36,999 nt of DNA from CAZBZG01 sp964496245 (GTDB lineage Bacteria > Planctomycetota > SZUA-567). The DNA lies in NCBI GenBank assembly GCA_964496245.1, contig CAZBZG010000005.1, positions 1-36,999 of the forward strand, given 5' to 3'. Each line of letters begins with the position of its first letter. Positions within the stretch are counted from its first letter, which is position 1. Of the stretch, positions 15,837 to 24,539 are shown in pieces. Position numbers and translations under genes: made by a program. The notes under the pieces are model-generated. The model had not been told where the DNA came from. It searched no databases and worked only from the letters and a program-made list of their open reading frames with translations.

Positions 15837-16685
15837 ATGCCTTCAGGCGAGCATCCAGATGCCTCCGCAGAACCGGGTGCCGATGCCGCGGCACCATCCG
15901 AGCCCAAACCGCGCCTGCCCCTGTTGTTGCGGCCGGCCGACAAGCGGTTCGGAATCCTGAGCCACCGGCTCTCCCGGCCGGTCTATGTGTTGTACTATCT
16001 GACCTTTGTGGCCGGGGCCGTGGGGTGGGGCCTCATCCTGTTTTCCTTTCTCGACCCCTCGTGTCCGACGGCCCAGACGAGCGATCTGGCTGGGGCGGCC
16101 ATCCTGGGACTCGCCGGCATCATGGCGCAGTACAAGCTCGTGCTCCATCGTCGTGCCAGCGAGCAGCCGGAGGAGTTTCCCGAGCGCCGGCGGGGGGCGG
16201 AAGCTGGCCGGCCCATGGCGTTGCCGGCCTCGGCCCGCCGGCCCCCCCATCCCATGGTCGATCCTCTGGCCCGGCTCCGGCAGGCCATGGGGGAGCGGCT
16301 CAAGCGCCTGCATGGCCGGGCCACCGACGACCTGCGCCGGCGGCCCCCCAGTGACGCGCTCAGTCTGGTCGAGGCGGCTGCCTGCTTCGTGTTCGCCGTG
16401 CTCGGGATGTGGGGTGTGTTCGAGGTTGCGGACTTCTGCCTCCATCCGCCGCCGGTGATCGACATCAAGAACCTGGCTGGCGCATGCCTCGCGATCGTGG
16501 TGGGCGCGGTCCTGGGCATGCGCTTTCTGCTGTTTTTGACGTTCGGCCGCTCCGCGAACAGGCAGAAGAAGGCGTTGTCGCCCGCGGGCGCCCGGTCCGC
16601 CGACGCGGAAGTGTCGGACGCAGGGGGCGGCCAAGCCTTGGAGAAGGCCGGACCACCGGAGGAGCGGTCCGGACCGAACGCATAG
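15837..16685 (+). CDS. membrane protein with a duplicated two-helix unit, unrecognised
   Basis: The predicted protein has 282 residues and four membrane segments in two pairs. Helix 1 (VLYYLTFVAGAVGWGLILFSF) and helix 2 (DLAGAAILGLAGIMAQYKLVL) form the first pair. Helix 3 (VEAAACFVFAVLGMWGVFEV) and helix 4 (NLAGACLAIVVGAVLGMRFLL) form the second. Helices 2 and 4 share a (D/N)LAGA(A/C) entry and a small-residue-rich core, which suggests an internal duplication. A long basic cytosolic loop, rich in Arg and Pro, joins the pairs, and the C-terminal tail is charged. The start at 15837 follows from the promoter position; the ribosome-binding site is weak. It lies just before the Nif3-like gene, which may be cotranscribed. 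I know no family for it. Confidence 0.65.
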   Translation: MPSGEHPDASAEPGADAAAPSEPKPRLPLLLRPADKRFGILSHRLSRPVYVLYYLTFVAGAVGWGLILFSFLDPSCPTAQTSDLAGAAILGLAGIMAQYKLVLHRRASEQPEEFPERRRGAEAGRPMALPASARRPPHPMVDPLARLRQAMGERLKRLHGRATDDLRRRPPSDALSLVEAAACFVFAVLGMWGVFEVADFCLHPPPVIDIKNLAGACLAIVVGAVLGMRFLLFLTFGRSANRQKKALSPAGARSADAEVSDAGGGQALEKAGPPEERSGPNA

Positions 16686-16715
16686 CGCAAGGCCGTTCCA
16701 TACCCCCGCTGAACA

Positions 16716-16736
16716 CATGCGCCGGACCGGCGTGTG
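16716..16736 (+). promoter_or_regulatory. hairpin ahead of the Nif3-like gene
   Basis: CGCCGG and CCGGCG (16720-16725 and 16727-16732) around a single A, extended outward by four pairs including two G-T wobbles. It lies between the membrane-protein gene and the Nif3-like gene, ten bases before the AGAGGAG site. It may be a leaky intercistronic stop or an mRNA processing stem. Confidence 0.25.
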
Positions 16737-16762
16737 CGCGCATCCAGAGGAGTGCATGACTC

Positions 16763-17863
16763 ATGTCTGCCAGGGTTCGCGATGTGATGGCGATGATGGA
16801 ACGGATCGCCCCCGCCTGGCTCGCGGCCGAGGGGGACCGCGTGGGGCTGCATGCCGGGGACCCGGCTCGCAAGGTGCGCAGGGTCCTCGTGGCCCTGGAC
16901 GCTACGCAGACCGCGGTACGTGCGGCCAGGGAGCGGAAGTGCCAGATGATCGTGACCCACCACCCGCGGTTCTTCCGTCCGCTGGAGACGCTCGACGAAT
17001 CCACGCCCATGGGAGCCCTGGCGGCCGCGATCGTACGGGCCAAGCTCGCGGTCTTCTGCGCGCACACGAACCTGGACGCCGCGCCGGGCGGGGTGAACGA
17101 CGCGCTCGCCGAGCTGGTGGGCCTCGCGGAGACGCGGCCCATCCGGACGCAGGCCGAGGACGAGTGGCGCAAGCTCGTAGTGTTCGTGCCCGAATCGCAT
17201 GTGGAGGCGGTGCGCACGGCCGTGTGCGCGGCGGGCGCGGGCGCGATCGGCGAGTACACCGACTGTTCGTTCTGCACCGCGGGCGTCGGCACCTTCCGGG
17301 GGGCGGAAGCCACCCGGCCGTACGTGGGAACCGCGGGCCGGTTCGAGGAGGCTGAGGAGTGGCGCCTCGAGACGGTGCTGACCGAGCACGTTCAGTCCGC
17401 CGTGGTCCGGGCCCTGCTGGCTGCGCATCCGTACGAAGAGCCGGCCTTCGACCTCTACCCGCTCGAGGCGGCGGATGCCTTCGGGTGCGGCCGCGTGGGC
17501 GCGCTCCAGCGCCCCCTGACCCTGGGCACGCTGGCGCGACGCCTCAAACAGGCCACAGGATCCACGGCCACGCGCGCGCTGGGCGCGCGTGGGCAGAAGT
17601 GGACGCATGTGGCCGTGTGGAGCGGGGCCGGGTGTCCCATCGACACCATTCTCGGGCTTGGGGTGGACGGGCTGGTGGTCGGCGAGATCGGGTATCACGA
17701 GACCGAATGGCTGGAGGCCGCGGGCATTGGCTGCATCGCGCTGGGGCACGGGCCGTGCGAAGCCATCGTGTTGCCGCGCGTGGCCGAGAGCCTCCGGGAA
17801 GGGCTGCCGGACGTGGAGGTGGAGGTCTTTGCCGACGGCACGCCCAAGATGTGGAGCGTCTAG
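16763..17863 (+). CDS. Nif3/DUF34-family dinuclear metal-centre protein
   Basis: This 366-residue cytosolic protein belongs to the Nif3/YbgI/YqfO family, once annotated as GTP cyclohydrolase type 1-like. Family metal ligands are visible: the HH pair in VTHHPRFF, Asp in HTNLDAAPGG, His in GEIGYHE and Glu in GHGPCEAI near the end. Between the halves (about residues 130-230) is an insert with HPYEEPAFDLYPL, the PII/CutA-like insert found in the longer YqfO-type members. The molecular role of the family is unsettled; hydrolase activity and metal-ion handling have been proposed. AGAGGAG (16747-16752) precedes the ATG at 16763. It may share the transcript of the upstream membrane-protein gene. Confidence 0.88.
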   Translation: MSARVRDVMAMMERIAPAWLAAEGDRVGLHAGDPARKVRRVLVALDATQTAVRAARERKCQMIVTHHPRFFRPLETLDESTPMGALAAAIVRAKLAVFCAHTNLDAAPGGVNDALAELVGLAETRPIRTQAEDEWRKLVVFVPESHVEAVRTAVCAAGAGAIGEYTDCSFCTAGVGTFRGAEATRPYVGTAGRFEEAEEWRLETVLTEHVQSAVVRALLAAHPYEEPAFDLYPLEAADAFGCGRVGALQRPLTLGTLARRLKQATGSTATRALGARGQKWTHVAVWSGAGCPIDTILGLGVDGLVVGEIGYHETEWLEAAGIGCIALGHGPCEAIVLPRVAESLREGLPDVEVEVFADGTPKMWSV

Positions 17864-17939
17864 AGTGCCGGCCGCGTTCCTGTCTGTCGGGTCTCGTTCG
17901 CATCCCCGCAACGCAACAACCGCGTGTGCAGGATCCTCT

Positions 17940-18101
17940 TCACGCCTGTACGGTCCCGCGACGAAGCCCGCGTTCGGGATCCCAAACGGCAGCGCAGAGG
18001 CGGTCGTCGATGGTGTGGCTGACGGCGTCTGACGTGCGGAGGTAGAACGCGAGCAGCCGGCGGCAGTTCTCCCGGCGCGGGCGGCACGTTTCAGCGCACA
18101 C
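17940..18101 (-). CDS. possible 53-residue ORF overlapping the end of murD
   Basis: A GTG at 18101 overlaps the murD stop codon (18091-18093) in another frame, an arrangement that favours translational coupling. The frame runs 53 codons with mostly G/C third positions, as in real genes here. The product is basic and Cys/Arg-rich at its start (CRPRRENCRR), then LLAFYLRTSDAVSHTIDDRLCAAVWDPE. No family is recognised. The remaining 76 bases to the Nif3-like stop are empty. It could equally be a chance frame beyond murD. Confidence 0.3.
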   Translation of the reverse strand: MCAETCRPRRENCRRLLAFYLRTSDAVSHTIDDRLCAAVWDPERGLRRGTVQA

Positions 18102-19503
18102 GGGCCCCCAGTTCCCGGACGATCCGGCGGAAGGCCTCCCCGCGTTCCGCGAAGTTGTTGAACATGTCGTGGCTCGAGCAGGCGGGGCTGAGCAGCACGA
18201 TGCCGCCGGCGGGGCAGGCCTCTTTGGCCAGGCGTACGGCCTGTTCGAAGTCGCTCCCCGCTTCGAAGAGGGGAGGGCGGGGGGGCTCTGCGGCGTCCGC
18301 TTCGATGGCATCTCGGATGGCCGTGGCGGTCTCGCCCACCAGTACGGCCGCGTGCGCGTGTTGCCGGATCGCGGCGCCGAGGTCCTCGAACGAGAGCCCC
18401 TTGTCGTGTCCGCCGACAATCAGGGCCTTGGGCTCCTTGAACGACGCGAGTGCGCAGATCGTGCTCTGCGGCGTGGTGGCGATCGAGTCGTTCACGAAGC
18501 GGATGCCGTCGGCCGTGCCCACGTCTTCCAGGCGGTGCGGGAGGCCGGAGAACGCTGCGAGTCCCTCGCCGACGGCCTCAGCGTTGCGGCTGAACGTATA
18601 GGCGGCAGCCGCGGCCAGCAGGGCGTTCATCACGTTGTGCCCGCCGGGAAGCTGGAGAGAGTCGATGGGCGCGAGCACGCACTCGGTCTGATCGAGACGC
18701 GCGACGATGCGGTCTTCAGCATCCAGGAAGCACGCGTTGCGCGCGCCCGGATCCTTCCGGGCGACGTGCACGACCCGGCCCCGGCAGGCGGCGGCCCACG
18801 CGGCCAGGGTGGGGTCTTCGACGTTGAGCACCACGGCGTCGTCGTTCGTCTGGAACCGGACGATCGTACGCTTGTCCTCGTAGTAGCGGAGCACCGTTCC
18901 GTGCCAGTCGAGGTGGTTCGGTTGGAGGTTGGTGACCACCGACACGGTCGGGCTGACCCGCTGGCGCCGCAGGTAGTGGAGCTGGAAGCTCGACAATTCC
19001 AGGATGATCGGCGCCGAAGGGAGGTGCCGGCGCAGGGCGCCCAGCAGGGACCCTCCCAGATTTCCGCCCACGAGCGTGCGGGGTTCGTGCGCGCGGAGCA
19101 TCTGGCCGAGCAGGGCGGTGGTGGTGGACTTGCCGTTGGAGCCCGTGACCCCGATGATCGGACCCGACGCCAGCCGGAAGACCAGGCCGATCTCGGTCAG
19201 GACATGGGCGCCGGCGCTCCGGGCGAGGCGCAGGTATTGGTTGTCCGGCTTGACCGCGGGATTGGCGATCACGAGGTCGCAGTTCTTGAAATCCTCGTCC
19301 CGGTGTTCGCCCAGCACGAACCGGCACCCCAGCCCCTCGAGTTCCTTGAGCGAGGGCGCCAGCGTCTCGGCGTCTCTGAGGTCGGTCACCACCACGTCCG
19401 AGCCGAGCTCGCTCCAAAAGCGGGCCGCGCCCGCGCCTCCTCCGAAGAGGCCCAGGCCCATGACCGTTACGCGCTGGTGTCGATAGAGCGGGCGGATCGC
19501 CAT
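18091..19503 (-). CDS. murD: UDP-N-acetylmuramoylalanine--D-glutamate ligase
   Basis: This is a 470-residue Mur ligase that adds D-Glu to UDP-MurNAc-L-Ala with ATP, in the cytosolic part of peptidoglycan synthesis. The N-terminal Rossmann-like domain starts VTVMGLGLFGGG. The ATP loop GSNGKSTTT lies at about residues 119-127. LQPNHLDWHG marks the central domain, and the C-terminal MurD signature SPACSSHDMFNNFAERGEAF is present. Length is usual for MurD. It is not in a dcw cluster as in many bacteria but downstream of the EPS export genes, from which its own promoter separates it. The ATG at 19503 begins only six bases after the -10 box, with no ribosome-binding site, so a leaderless mRNA is likely. 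Confidence 0.93.
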   Translation of the reverse strand: MAIRPLYRHQRVTVMGLGLFGGGAGAARFWSELGSDVVVTDLRDAETLAPSLKELEGLGCRFVLGEHRDEDFKNCDLVIANPAVKPDNQYLRLARSAGAHVLTEIGLVFRLASGPIIGVTGSNGKSTTTALLGQMLRAHEPRTLVGGNLGGSLLGALRRHLPSAPIILELSSFQLHYLRRQRVSPTVSVVTNLQPNHLDWHGTVLRYYEDKRTIVRFQTNDDAVVLNVEDPTLAAWAAACRGRVVHVARKDPGARNACFLDAEDRIVARLDQTECVLAPIDSLQLPGGHNVMNALLAAAAAYTFSRNAEAVGEGLAAFSGLPHRLEDVGTADGIRFVNDSIATTPQSTICALASFKEPKALIVGGHDKGLSFEDLGAAIRQHAHAAVLVGETATAIRDAIEADAAEPPRPPLFEAGSDFEQAVRLAKEACPAGGIVLLSPACSSHDMFNNFAERGEAFRRIVRELGARVR

Positions 19504-19509
19504 GGCGCC

Positions 19510-19539
19510 ATTGTACGCCAACCAGCCGGCGGAATGCAA
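19510..19539 (-). promoter_or_regulatory. murD promoter, apparently giving a leaderless transcript
   Basis: TTGCAT (19534-19539, minus strand), an 18-bp spacer, and TACAAT (19510-19515). The murD ATG starts at 19503, which is where transcription itself would begin. Confidence 0.55.
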
Positions 19540-19587
19540 CCGTTGCTCCGTGCGGCTGAATCTGTGAGGGAGAGGGCGCCGAGGGCC

Positions 19588-21171
19588 TTACTTGCGGAAT
19601 TCCCAGTCGTGGCGGTAGTAGTCCTTGGTCGTGTTGTCCAGCTGGAGCACGGCCTTGAGCGGGGCCATGATCTCGCTGATCACGTTTGTGGTCGCCCGCG
19701 ACCAGTAGGAGAGGGGCCGTTCGGGCACGTAGATGATGTCCCCGGACCGCAAGGCGAAGTCGGGCTTGTTCCCGCGCTGGATGGCCGGCCAGTTGACCTC
19801 GATCGGCTCCTTGGCCTCCTTGCGCACGATGAAGACCTGCTTGGCCATGGCCGTGTCGTTGCTGGTGTTGTTGTTGCGGGAGCCGACGTCGGTGTCCGCC
19901 CCGCCGGCTTCGAGCATGGCTTCCATGAAGGTGAGCCGGCCCGTGTAGTAGTAGACCTGCGGGGCGCCCACGCGGCCTACGATGTAGATCTTCTTCTCGG
20001 AGGTGAGGCTCGAGGGGATGAAAATGAAGTCTCCCGGCTTGAGCGCGATGTTGTGGTTCTCGAACTCCTTTTCGAGGAGCAGCTTCTCGAAGTCGACTTC
20101 GAGGATCTTGTCGTCCCGGGCGACGTACGCGCCGCTCAGGTCCACGATCTCCCGCTGGCGGCCGCTGCTCGTGTACAGGTCCTGGCTCTCGGGGAGCAGG
20201 GCGAGCACGCCCGCGGAGGCGAGCACGTCCAGCAGGCGGGTGCCGCGGTGGATGACGTGCGGGCCGGGTTTGGTCACCGGGCCCATGATGAAGACCGAGT
20301 TGCCCTGGAAGCTCGTGCCGATCACCGTGACGCGCGGGTTCTTGTAGTACCGCTTGAGCTGCTTGAGCAGGCCGTCGTGGATCTCCCGGTAGGTCTTGCC
20401 CGCAGCCAGAACCTCGGTGTCGAAGAGGTAGCGGATGTAGCCGTCGGGCTGCACGGGCACGGTCCGGGTCGTGTCCGCTTCGTAGGGGATCGAAATGCTC
20501 AGCGTGTCGCCCGGTTTGACCTTGTAGCGGAAGGCTTCCTCGGGCGGCGCTGCTGCCGTGGGAGCGGTGCGCTTCGGGGTTTCGCTCGAGGCGCGGGGCG
20601 TGTGTGCGGGCGGCTCTGCGACCTCGCGGACCTCTACGTCCTCCCCGGGTTCGGCCGCAAGGGGGGCGGGGCCGGGAAGCGGCTGTTCGGCCCGCTCCGA
20701 TGCAGGATCCTCGAGGGCGAGTTCCGGTCCGAAGGACGGGATCTCGGCGGATGCCGAACCGTTCAACGTCTCTGCAGGCGCGGGCGGATCGTTCCGGTCT
20801 TCGGCGAAGCGACCGTCGGCCTTGAGGGTGACCGTGAGGCGTGCCACCGGTTGGTCTGCGGATGTTTTGTCCGGATGCGGAACCGCGTCCTGTGGCGGCA
20901 CGAAGCGGCTCCAGAATCCCTGCTGCTTGACGGGCGTGCGCTCTGGCGTGCTCGCGGTCTTCCTGGAACCGGCCATGGCGGCGAAGCGCGGAGCGTGGTC
21001 GCCGACCGGTGCGAACCGGGCCATGGAGCCGCCGGTCTTCTGCGGCTTCGGGAGCCGCTGGCTCTTCGCTCCGGATGTGCAGCTGGCAAGGAGACTGGCC
21101 AACATCCAGGCGGCGCACAGGAATCCCGGCCACCGGGCGGATCTCCGTGTTGTGTCGAGGTGTCCGTTCAT
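19588..21171 (-). CDS. Wza-like outer-membrane polysaccharide export lipoprotein
   Basis: The 527-residue protein begins with a lipoprotein signal whose lipobox is LLASC (MNGHLDTTRRSARW, then a hydrophobic stretch). About 180 residues of low-complexity Pro/Glu/Ala-rich sequence follow. A Poly_export domain begins near residue 214 (YKVKPGDTLSISIP) and contains VQPDGYIRYLF. SLBB-type repeats follow (VTKPGPHVIHRGTRLLDVL, then IVGRVGAPQVYYYTGRLTFMEAM) and a final RSGDIIYVPERPLS. Such proteins form the octameric outer-membrane channel through which capsule or exopolysaccharide leaves the cell. It is the last gene of a four-gene export operon, 25 bases after the Wzc-like gene. The long disordered N-terminal spacer is unusual and may bridge a thick periplasm. 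Confidence 0.88.
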   Translation of the reverse strand: MNGHLDTTRRSARWPGFLCAAWMLASLLASCTSGAKSQRLPKPQKTGGSMARFAPVGDHAPRFAAMAGSRKTASTPERTPVKQQGFWSRFVPPQDAVPHPDKTSADQPVARLTVTLKADGRFAEDRNDPPAPAETLNGSASAEIPSFGPELALEDPASERAEQPLPGPAPLAAEPGEDVEVREVAEPPAHTPRASSETPKRTAPTAAAPPEEAFRYKVKPGDTLSISIPYEADTTRTVPVQPDGYIRYLFDTEVLAAGKTYREIHDGLLKQLKRYYKNPRVTVIGTSFQGNSVFIMGPVTKPGPHVIHRGTRLLDVLASAGVLALLPESQDLYTSSGRQREIVDLSGAYVARDDKILEVDFEKLLLEKEFENHNIALKPGDFIFIPSSLTSEKKIYIVGRVGAPQVYYYTGRLTFMEAMLEAGGADTDVGSRNNNTSNDTAMAKQVFIVRKEAKEPIEVNWPAIQRGNKPDFALRSGDIIYVPERPLSYWSRATTNVISEIMAPLKAVLQLDNTTKDYYRHDWEFRK

Positions 21172-21196
21172 CCCAATCGGTCTCCGCGGCCGATGT

Positions 21197-23662
21197 TTAC
21201 TCGCCGCTCTCGTCCTTCTCGTCTTCGTTGGCGCCGTAGACGCTGCTGTAGGGGCTGTAGTAGTAGCCGCCCCGGTAGCGGTATCCGTAGTACGTGTAAC
21301 TCGCCGATCGCTCGCGCACCTTGTTGAGTACGCCGCCGGCCATGGGTGCGCCCACGTGCTGCAGGCGGTAGAGGGCCATGCGCACGGCGCCGATCTCGGC
21401 CTCCTCGGCTGCGATGACCATGAGGACCCCGCGCATGTGGGGCGCGAGGATGGTGGCATCCACGACCGGAAGCACGGCCGGGCAATCCAGGATCACGATG
21501 TCGAAGTTGCGTTCGATTTCGTCGAGCAGCGTGAGCATGCGCGGATTGCCCAGCAGCTTGGCGGCGTTGCGCACGCGGGAACCGGCTGGCACCAGGCTCA
21601 GGCCGGGCACGCTCGTGCCGTAGGTCGCGTCGGCGATCTCGCAGTCGCCGGAGAGATAGTCGCTGAGGCCGCTCTGGGTGGAGCGGTCGCCCTGGAACAT
21701 CTCCAGCAATTTGTGGCCCCGCGGCCGCCGGAGATCTGCGTCGATCAGGGCGACCGAGTTCCCCTCCAGCGCATACCGGACCGAGAGGTTGGCCGCCAGC
21801 GTGCTCTTGCCCTCGCCCTGGGTCGCGCTCGCGATGAGCAGGCGTTTCTCGGGGGTGCCGCCGTGACCGTAGCGGATGTTGTTGCACAGGTGCGCGTAGA
21901 TCTCGGCCAGGTGGCTGTCCGGGCGCTCGGGCGCAATGACCATCTGTTCCTTCTCGCTCCAGTAGGGGATCACGCCGAGGTAGTTGAGGCGCAGATGGTA
22001 GTAGATGTCGGTGGGCGTGTGGAGGTGCGTGTCCATGCTCTCCAGCAGGAAGGCCACGCCCAGACCGAGCAGCAGTCCGATGATCAGGGCCACCGAGACG
22101 TCCATGACCACCCGCGGCTTGATGCGGTCGGCGGAGGAGACGCTTCCATACTGGGCGTAGTCGGCCTCCATGCCCAGCTGCCCTTCGAGCATCTCGAGAT
22201 CGATGATCTTGCGGGCCGCTTCCTTGTCCTTGTTCTGCAGGTGCTCGAGGTCGTACAGGGCGCGGTTGCGCGCATCCTGCAGGTCGGGGTCTGGAGCGCC
22301 TAGGGATCGATCTTCCATCTGTTTCCGGCGGGCCTCTTCCTTCTCCTCGATCTCCCGTTCCTTCTCGGCGATGGTCTCCTTGAGGGTGGAGAGGTTGAGC
22401 TCGGTCCTGGCGAGCTTCTGCTTGAGGTCCTCCACGGTCGCGAGGGCCTTGAGCTCGGCCGGGGTGGGCAGGGGCGGCAGTTCGCCCGCTTCGGTCAGGC
22501 CGTCGGTCTCGCGCAGGCGGTTCTTGATGGCTGCGATGTCGTTCTCGATGCTGAGAATGCGCGGGTGCTCCTGCGTGTAGCGCGCACGCAGACGCGTCAG
22601 TTCCATGGCCAGCTGCGCCCATTCCATGCGCAGGGGGTTGCCCTCGATCAGAACCTTGCTGGCGTCATCTTCGGTCTTGATCTTGAGACGGTCGGCCAGG
22701 GACGCGTAATCCACGCGGTCGCGGTAGAGCGCCAGCTCGTTCTCGAGCCGCCGTAGCTGCAGCTCGAGCTTGTTGCGTTCCTGTTTGAGCTGGTGGAGCA
22801 GACTGCGGCCCTCCAGAATGGAGCCCGAAGGCTGCTCGACCTGTTCGGGCGCCAGTTGCCTTTCCAGGCGATCGAACTCGAGCCGTGCCTCGGCCAGGTT
22901 CCGGCTCCTCTCTTGCTGGATGCTCCTGTACTGCTCGAGCGTGTTCTCGAAGCGGCGCTGGCGGAGTTCCTTCATGTACACGTTGAGCGCGGGTACGATG
23001 GCCTTGGCCACGCGCGCCAGGGGCTCGGGGTGCGGGCCGGCCACGATGATGGTGGCCACGTTGTCCGTGGGTCCGCTGACGCGCAGCTGGTGCGGCGGCA
23101 GAGCGGGCCGCGTCGCGGCTTCACCGGGGGGCGGCTCCATCGTGGATCCCGGCTCGCCCTGTGCGCCGGCCCGGGCCTGCACCTGCTCCCTGAGCTTGTC
23201 TTCGAAGTCCTTGTTGTCCAGGATCTTGGGTAGATTCGACTTGTCCACCGGCAACTCGATCATGAGCCGGGACCCGATGGGCAGAGGCAGCTGCTGGATC
23301 TCCACGCGGACCTTGGCCGCGTACACCTGCTCGGCCCGCAGGACCGCCGGCACCCTGTCCTTGACCCTGGGATGGTTGAGTCCCTCGTCGTACAGGAACA
23401 TGACGAGCGGCAGGGCCACCGTGAGGAACCCGATCATGAGCCAGTGCCGCTGGATCACGCGGATGGCGCGCCGGAGCTGGAGCGCCTCGGCATCCGTGGA
23501 CGAGCTCCGGCTGAACAGTTCCTGCGGCGAGGGTTGGGTGACGGGGGCGGGTGCGCCGCTGGGGGCGACACCATTGGCCCGCTGGTCGGCGTTCGCGGAG
23601 GTGAGTCTCCGTTTCAACTCTTCCATCTCGTGAACGCTGAATTCGCCGCCCTTGGCAGCCAT
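21197..23662 (-). CDS. Wzc-like polysaccharide copolymerase fused to bacterial tyrosine kinase
   Basis: This 821-residue inner-membrane protein sets polysaccharide chain length. A Wzz-type N-terminal segment has a first membrane helix (WLMIGFLTVALPLVMFLY, about 71-89). Long coiled coils occupy the periplasmic part, and the second helix (VALIIGLLLGLGVAFLL) lies at about 519-539. The cytosolic CpsD/CapB-type kinase has Walker A GEGKST (about 614), Walker A' ALIDADLRRP (about 636) and Walker B IVILDCPA (about 719). The tail carries a dense tyrosine cluster (SYTYYGYRYRGGYYYSPYSS, about 788-808), the usual autophosphorylation sites that control oligomerisation. It starts 13 bases after the ATPase gene ends and lies 25 bases before the Wza-like gene. 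About 70 residues precede the first helix. Confidence 0.9.
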   Translation of the reverse strand: MAAKGGEFSVHEMEELKRRLTSANADQRANGVAPSGAPAPVTQPSPQELFSRSSSTDAEALQLRRAIRVIQRHWLMIGFLTVALPLVMFLYDEGLNHPRVKDRVPAVLRAEQVYAAKVRVEIQQLPLPIGSRLMIELPVDKSNLPKILDNKDFEDKLREQVQARAGAQGEPGSTMEPPPGEAATRPALPPHQLRVSGPTDNVATIIVAGPHPEPLARVAKAIVPALNVYMKELRQRRFENTLEQYRSIQQERSRNLAEARLEFDRLERQLAPEQVEQPSGSILEGRSLLHQLKQERNKLELQLRRLENELALYRDRVDYASLADRLKIKTEDDASKVLIEGNPLRMEWAQLAMELTRLRARYTQEHPRILSIENDIAAIKNRLRETDGLTEAGELPPLPTPAELKALATVEDLKQKLARTELNLSTLKETIAEKEREIEEKEEARRKQMEDRSLGAPDPDLQDARNRALYDLEHLQNKDKEAARKIIDLEMLEGQLGMEADYAQYGSVSSADRIKPRVVMDVSVALIIGLLLGLGVAFLLESMDTHLHTPTDIYYHLRLNYLGVIPYWSEKEQMVIAPERPDSHLAEIYAHLCNNIRYGHGGTPEKRLLIASATQGEGKSTLAANLSVRYALEGNSVALIDADLRRPRGHKLLEMFQGDRSTQSGLSDYLSGDCEIADATYGTSVPGLSLVPAGSRVRNAAKLLGNPRMLTLLDEIERNFDIVILDCPAVLPVVDATILAPHMRGVLMVIAAEEAEIGAVRMALYRLQHVGAPMAGGVLNKVRERSASYTYYGYRYRGGYYYSPYSSVYGANEDEKDESGE

Positions 23663-23675
23663 GGGACTCTCCGGC

Positions 23676-24539
23676 TCACAGACTCCAGGCGTTCTGACGC
23701 AGTACGTCGGCGCTGATCTCTTCCACGATGGTCGTGGGAATCGTGGGGTGTTCCCCGGCAAAGGCCCGGTCCAGGGCCAGCTTGCAGATCCGGTTGATCT
23801 CGCGCGGAATGCCGCCGCTGGCTTCGTGCAGGGCCTGCTTGGCTTCCGCGGAAAACGGGCTTTCGGCACCCCTGTAGCCCGCGGCGCGGAGGCGCCAGTC
23901 CACGTACGCCCCGGTATCCTCCGCGTCCAGGGGCATGAGGTGATACCGCAGGCCCACGCGCTGGTCGATCTGGGGCAACGACCGCACAAGCTCAGCCAGT
24001 TCGGGCTGGCCCACCAGGATCACGGACAGACTCCCGGCCGCGAGGTTGCTGAAGTTGGTCAGGTTCTTGAGTTCGATGAGGGCCTCTTCGGACAGCTGCT
24101 GGGCCTCGTCGAGCATGATGACCAGCTGCCGCCGGAGGCGGGCGAACTTCTGCTCCAGGAGCTCGCGGAAGCGCCGGATCATGTCGTAACGGCTTTCGCT
24201 GCGATCGCGGCCGGGCAGACGCCGCCGCCCGCCGGGCAGCGGGTTCATGCCGGCCAGGATCTCCCGCAGGAGTTCGTCGAACGCGCCGTACGCGTTTTCG
24301 AGGAGCACGACCTGGCATTCGCGGCCACGCAGGCGCTTCTGCAGTACGCTTGCCACCATGCTCTTGCCGCAGCCGATCTCGCCGGTGAGCAGCCCGAATC
24401 CCATGTGGCCGTCACGGATCAGGTAAAGCAGACGCTCCATGGCTTCGCGGTGCTGTCGCCCCGCGAAAAAGAAGGGCTCCTCAAAGGTCGCCTCGAAGGG
24501 ACGCTGATCCAGTTCCCAGTGGTCCAGGCACGTGTTCAT
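23676..24539 (-). CDS. ExeA-type AAA ATPase of exopolysaccharide/exosortase-type loci
   Basis: This 287-residue ATPase has Walker A GEIGCGKS (about residues 50-57) and Walker B VIMLDEAQ (about 140-147). A C-terminal lid contains GGIPREINRICKLALDRA, typical of ExeA/GspA-like AAA proteins. Its opening, YLDHWELDQRPFE-like (MNTCLDHWELDQRPFE), matches the ATPases found beside chain-length kinases in PEP-CTERM/exosortase EPS loci. Its role there is not established; it may energise or regulate the export complex. Its ATG overlaps the stop of the HTH gene by one base (TGATG), so translation is coupled. Unlike ExeA it has no peptidoglycan-binding domain. No exosortase is seen in the window. Confidence 0.85.
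   Translation of the reverse strand: MNTCLDHWELDQRPFEATFEEPFFFAGRQHREAMERLLYLIRDGHMGFGLLTGEIGCGKSMVASVLQKRLRGRECQVVLLENAYGAFDELLREILAGMNPLPGGRRRLPGRDRSESRYDMIRRFRELLEQKFARLRRQLVIMLDEAQQLSEEALIELKNLTNFSNLAAGSLSVILVGQPELAELVRSLPQIDQRVGLRYHLMPLDAEDTGAYVDWRLRAAGYRGAESPFSAEAKQALHEASGGIPREINRICKLALDRAFAGEHPTIPTTIVEEISADVLRQNAWSL

Noticed and set aside
18169..21327. Plus-strand open frame of 1052 codons antisense to murD and the Wza-like gene
   Set aside because: It is the mirror of two clear genes, is compositionally biased, and has no recognisable domain.
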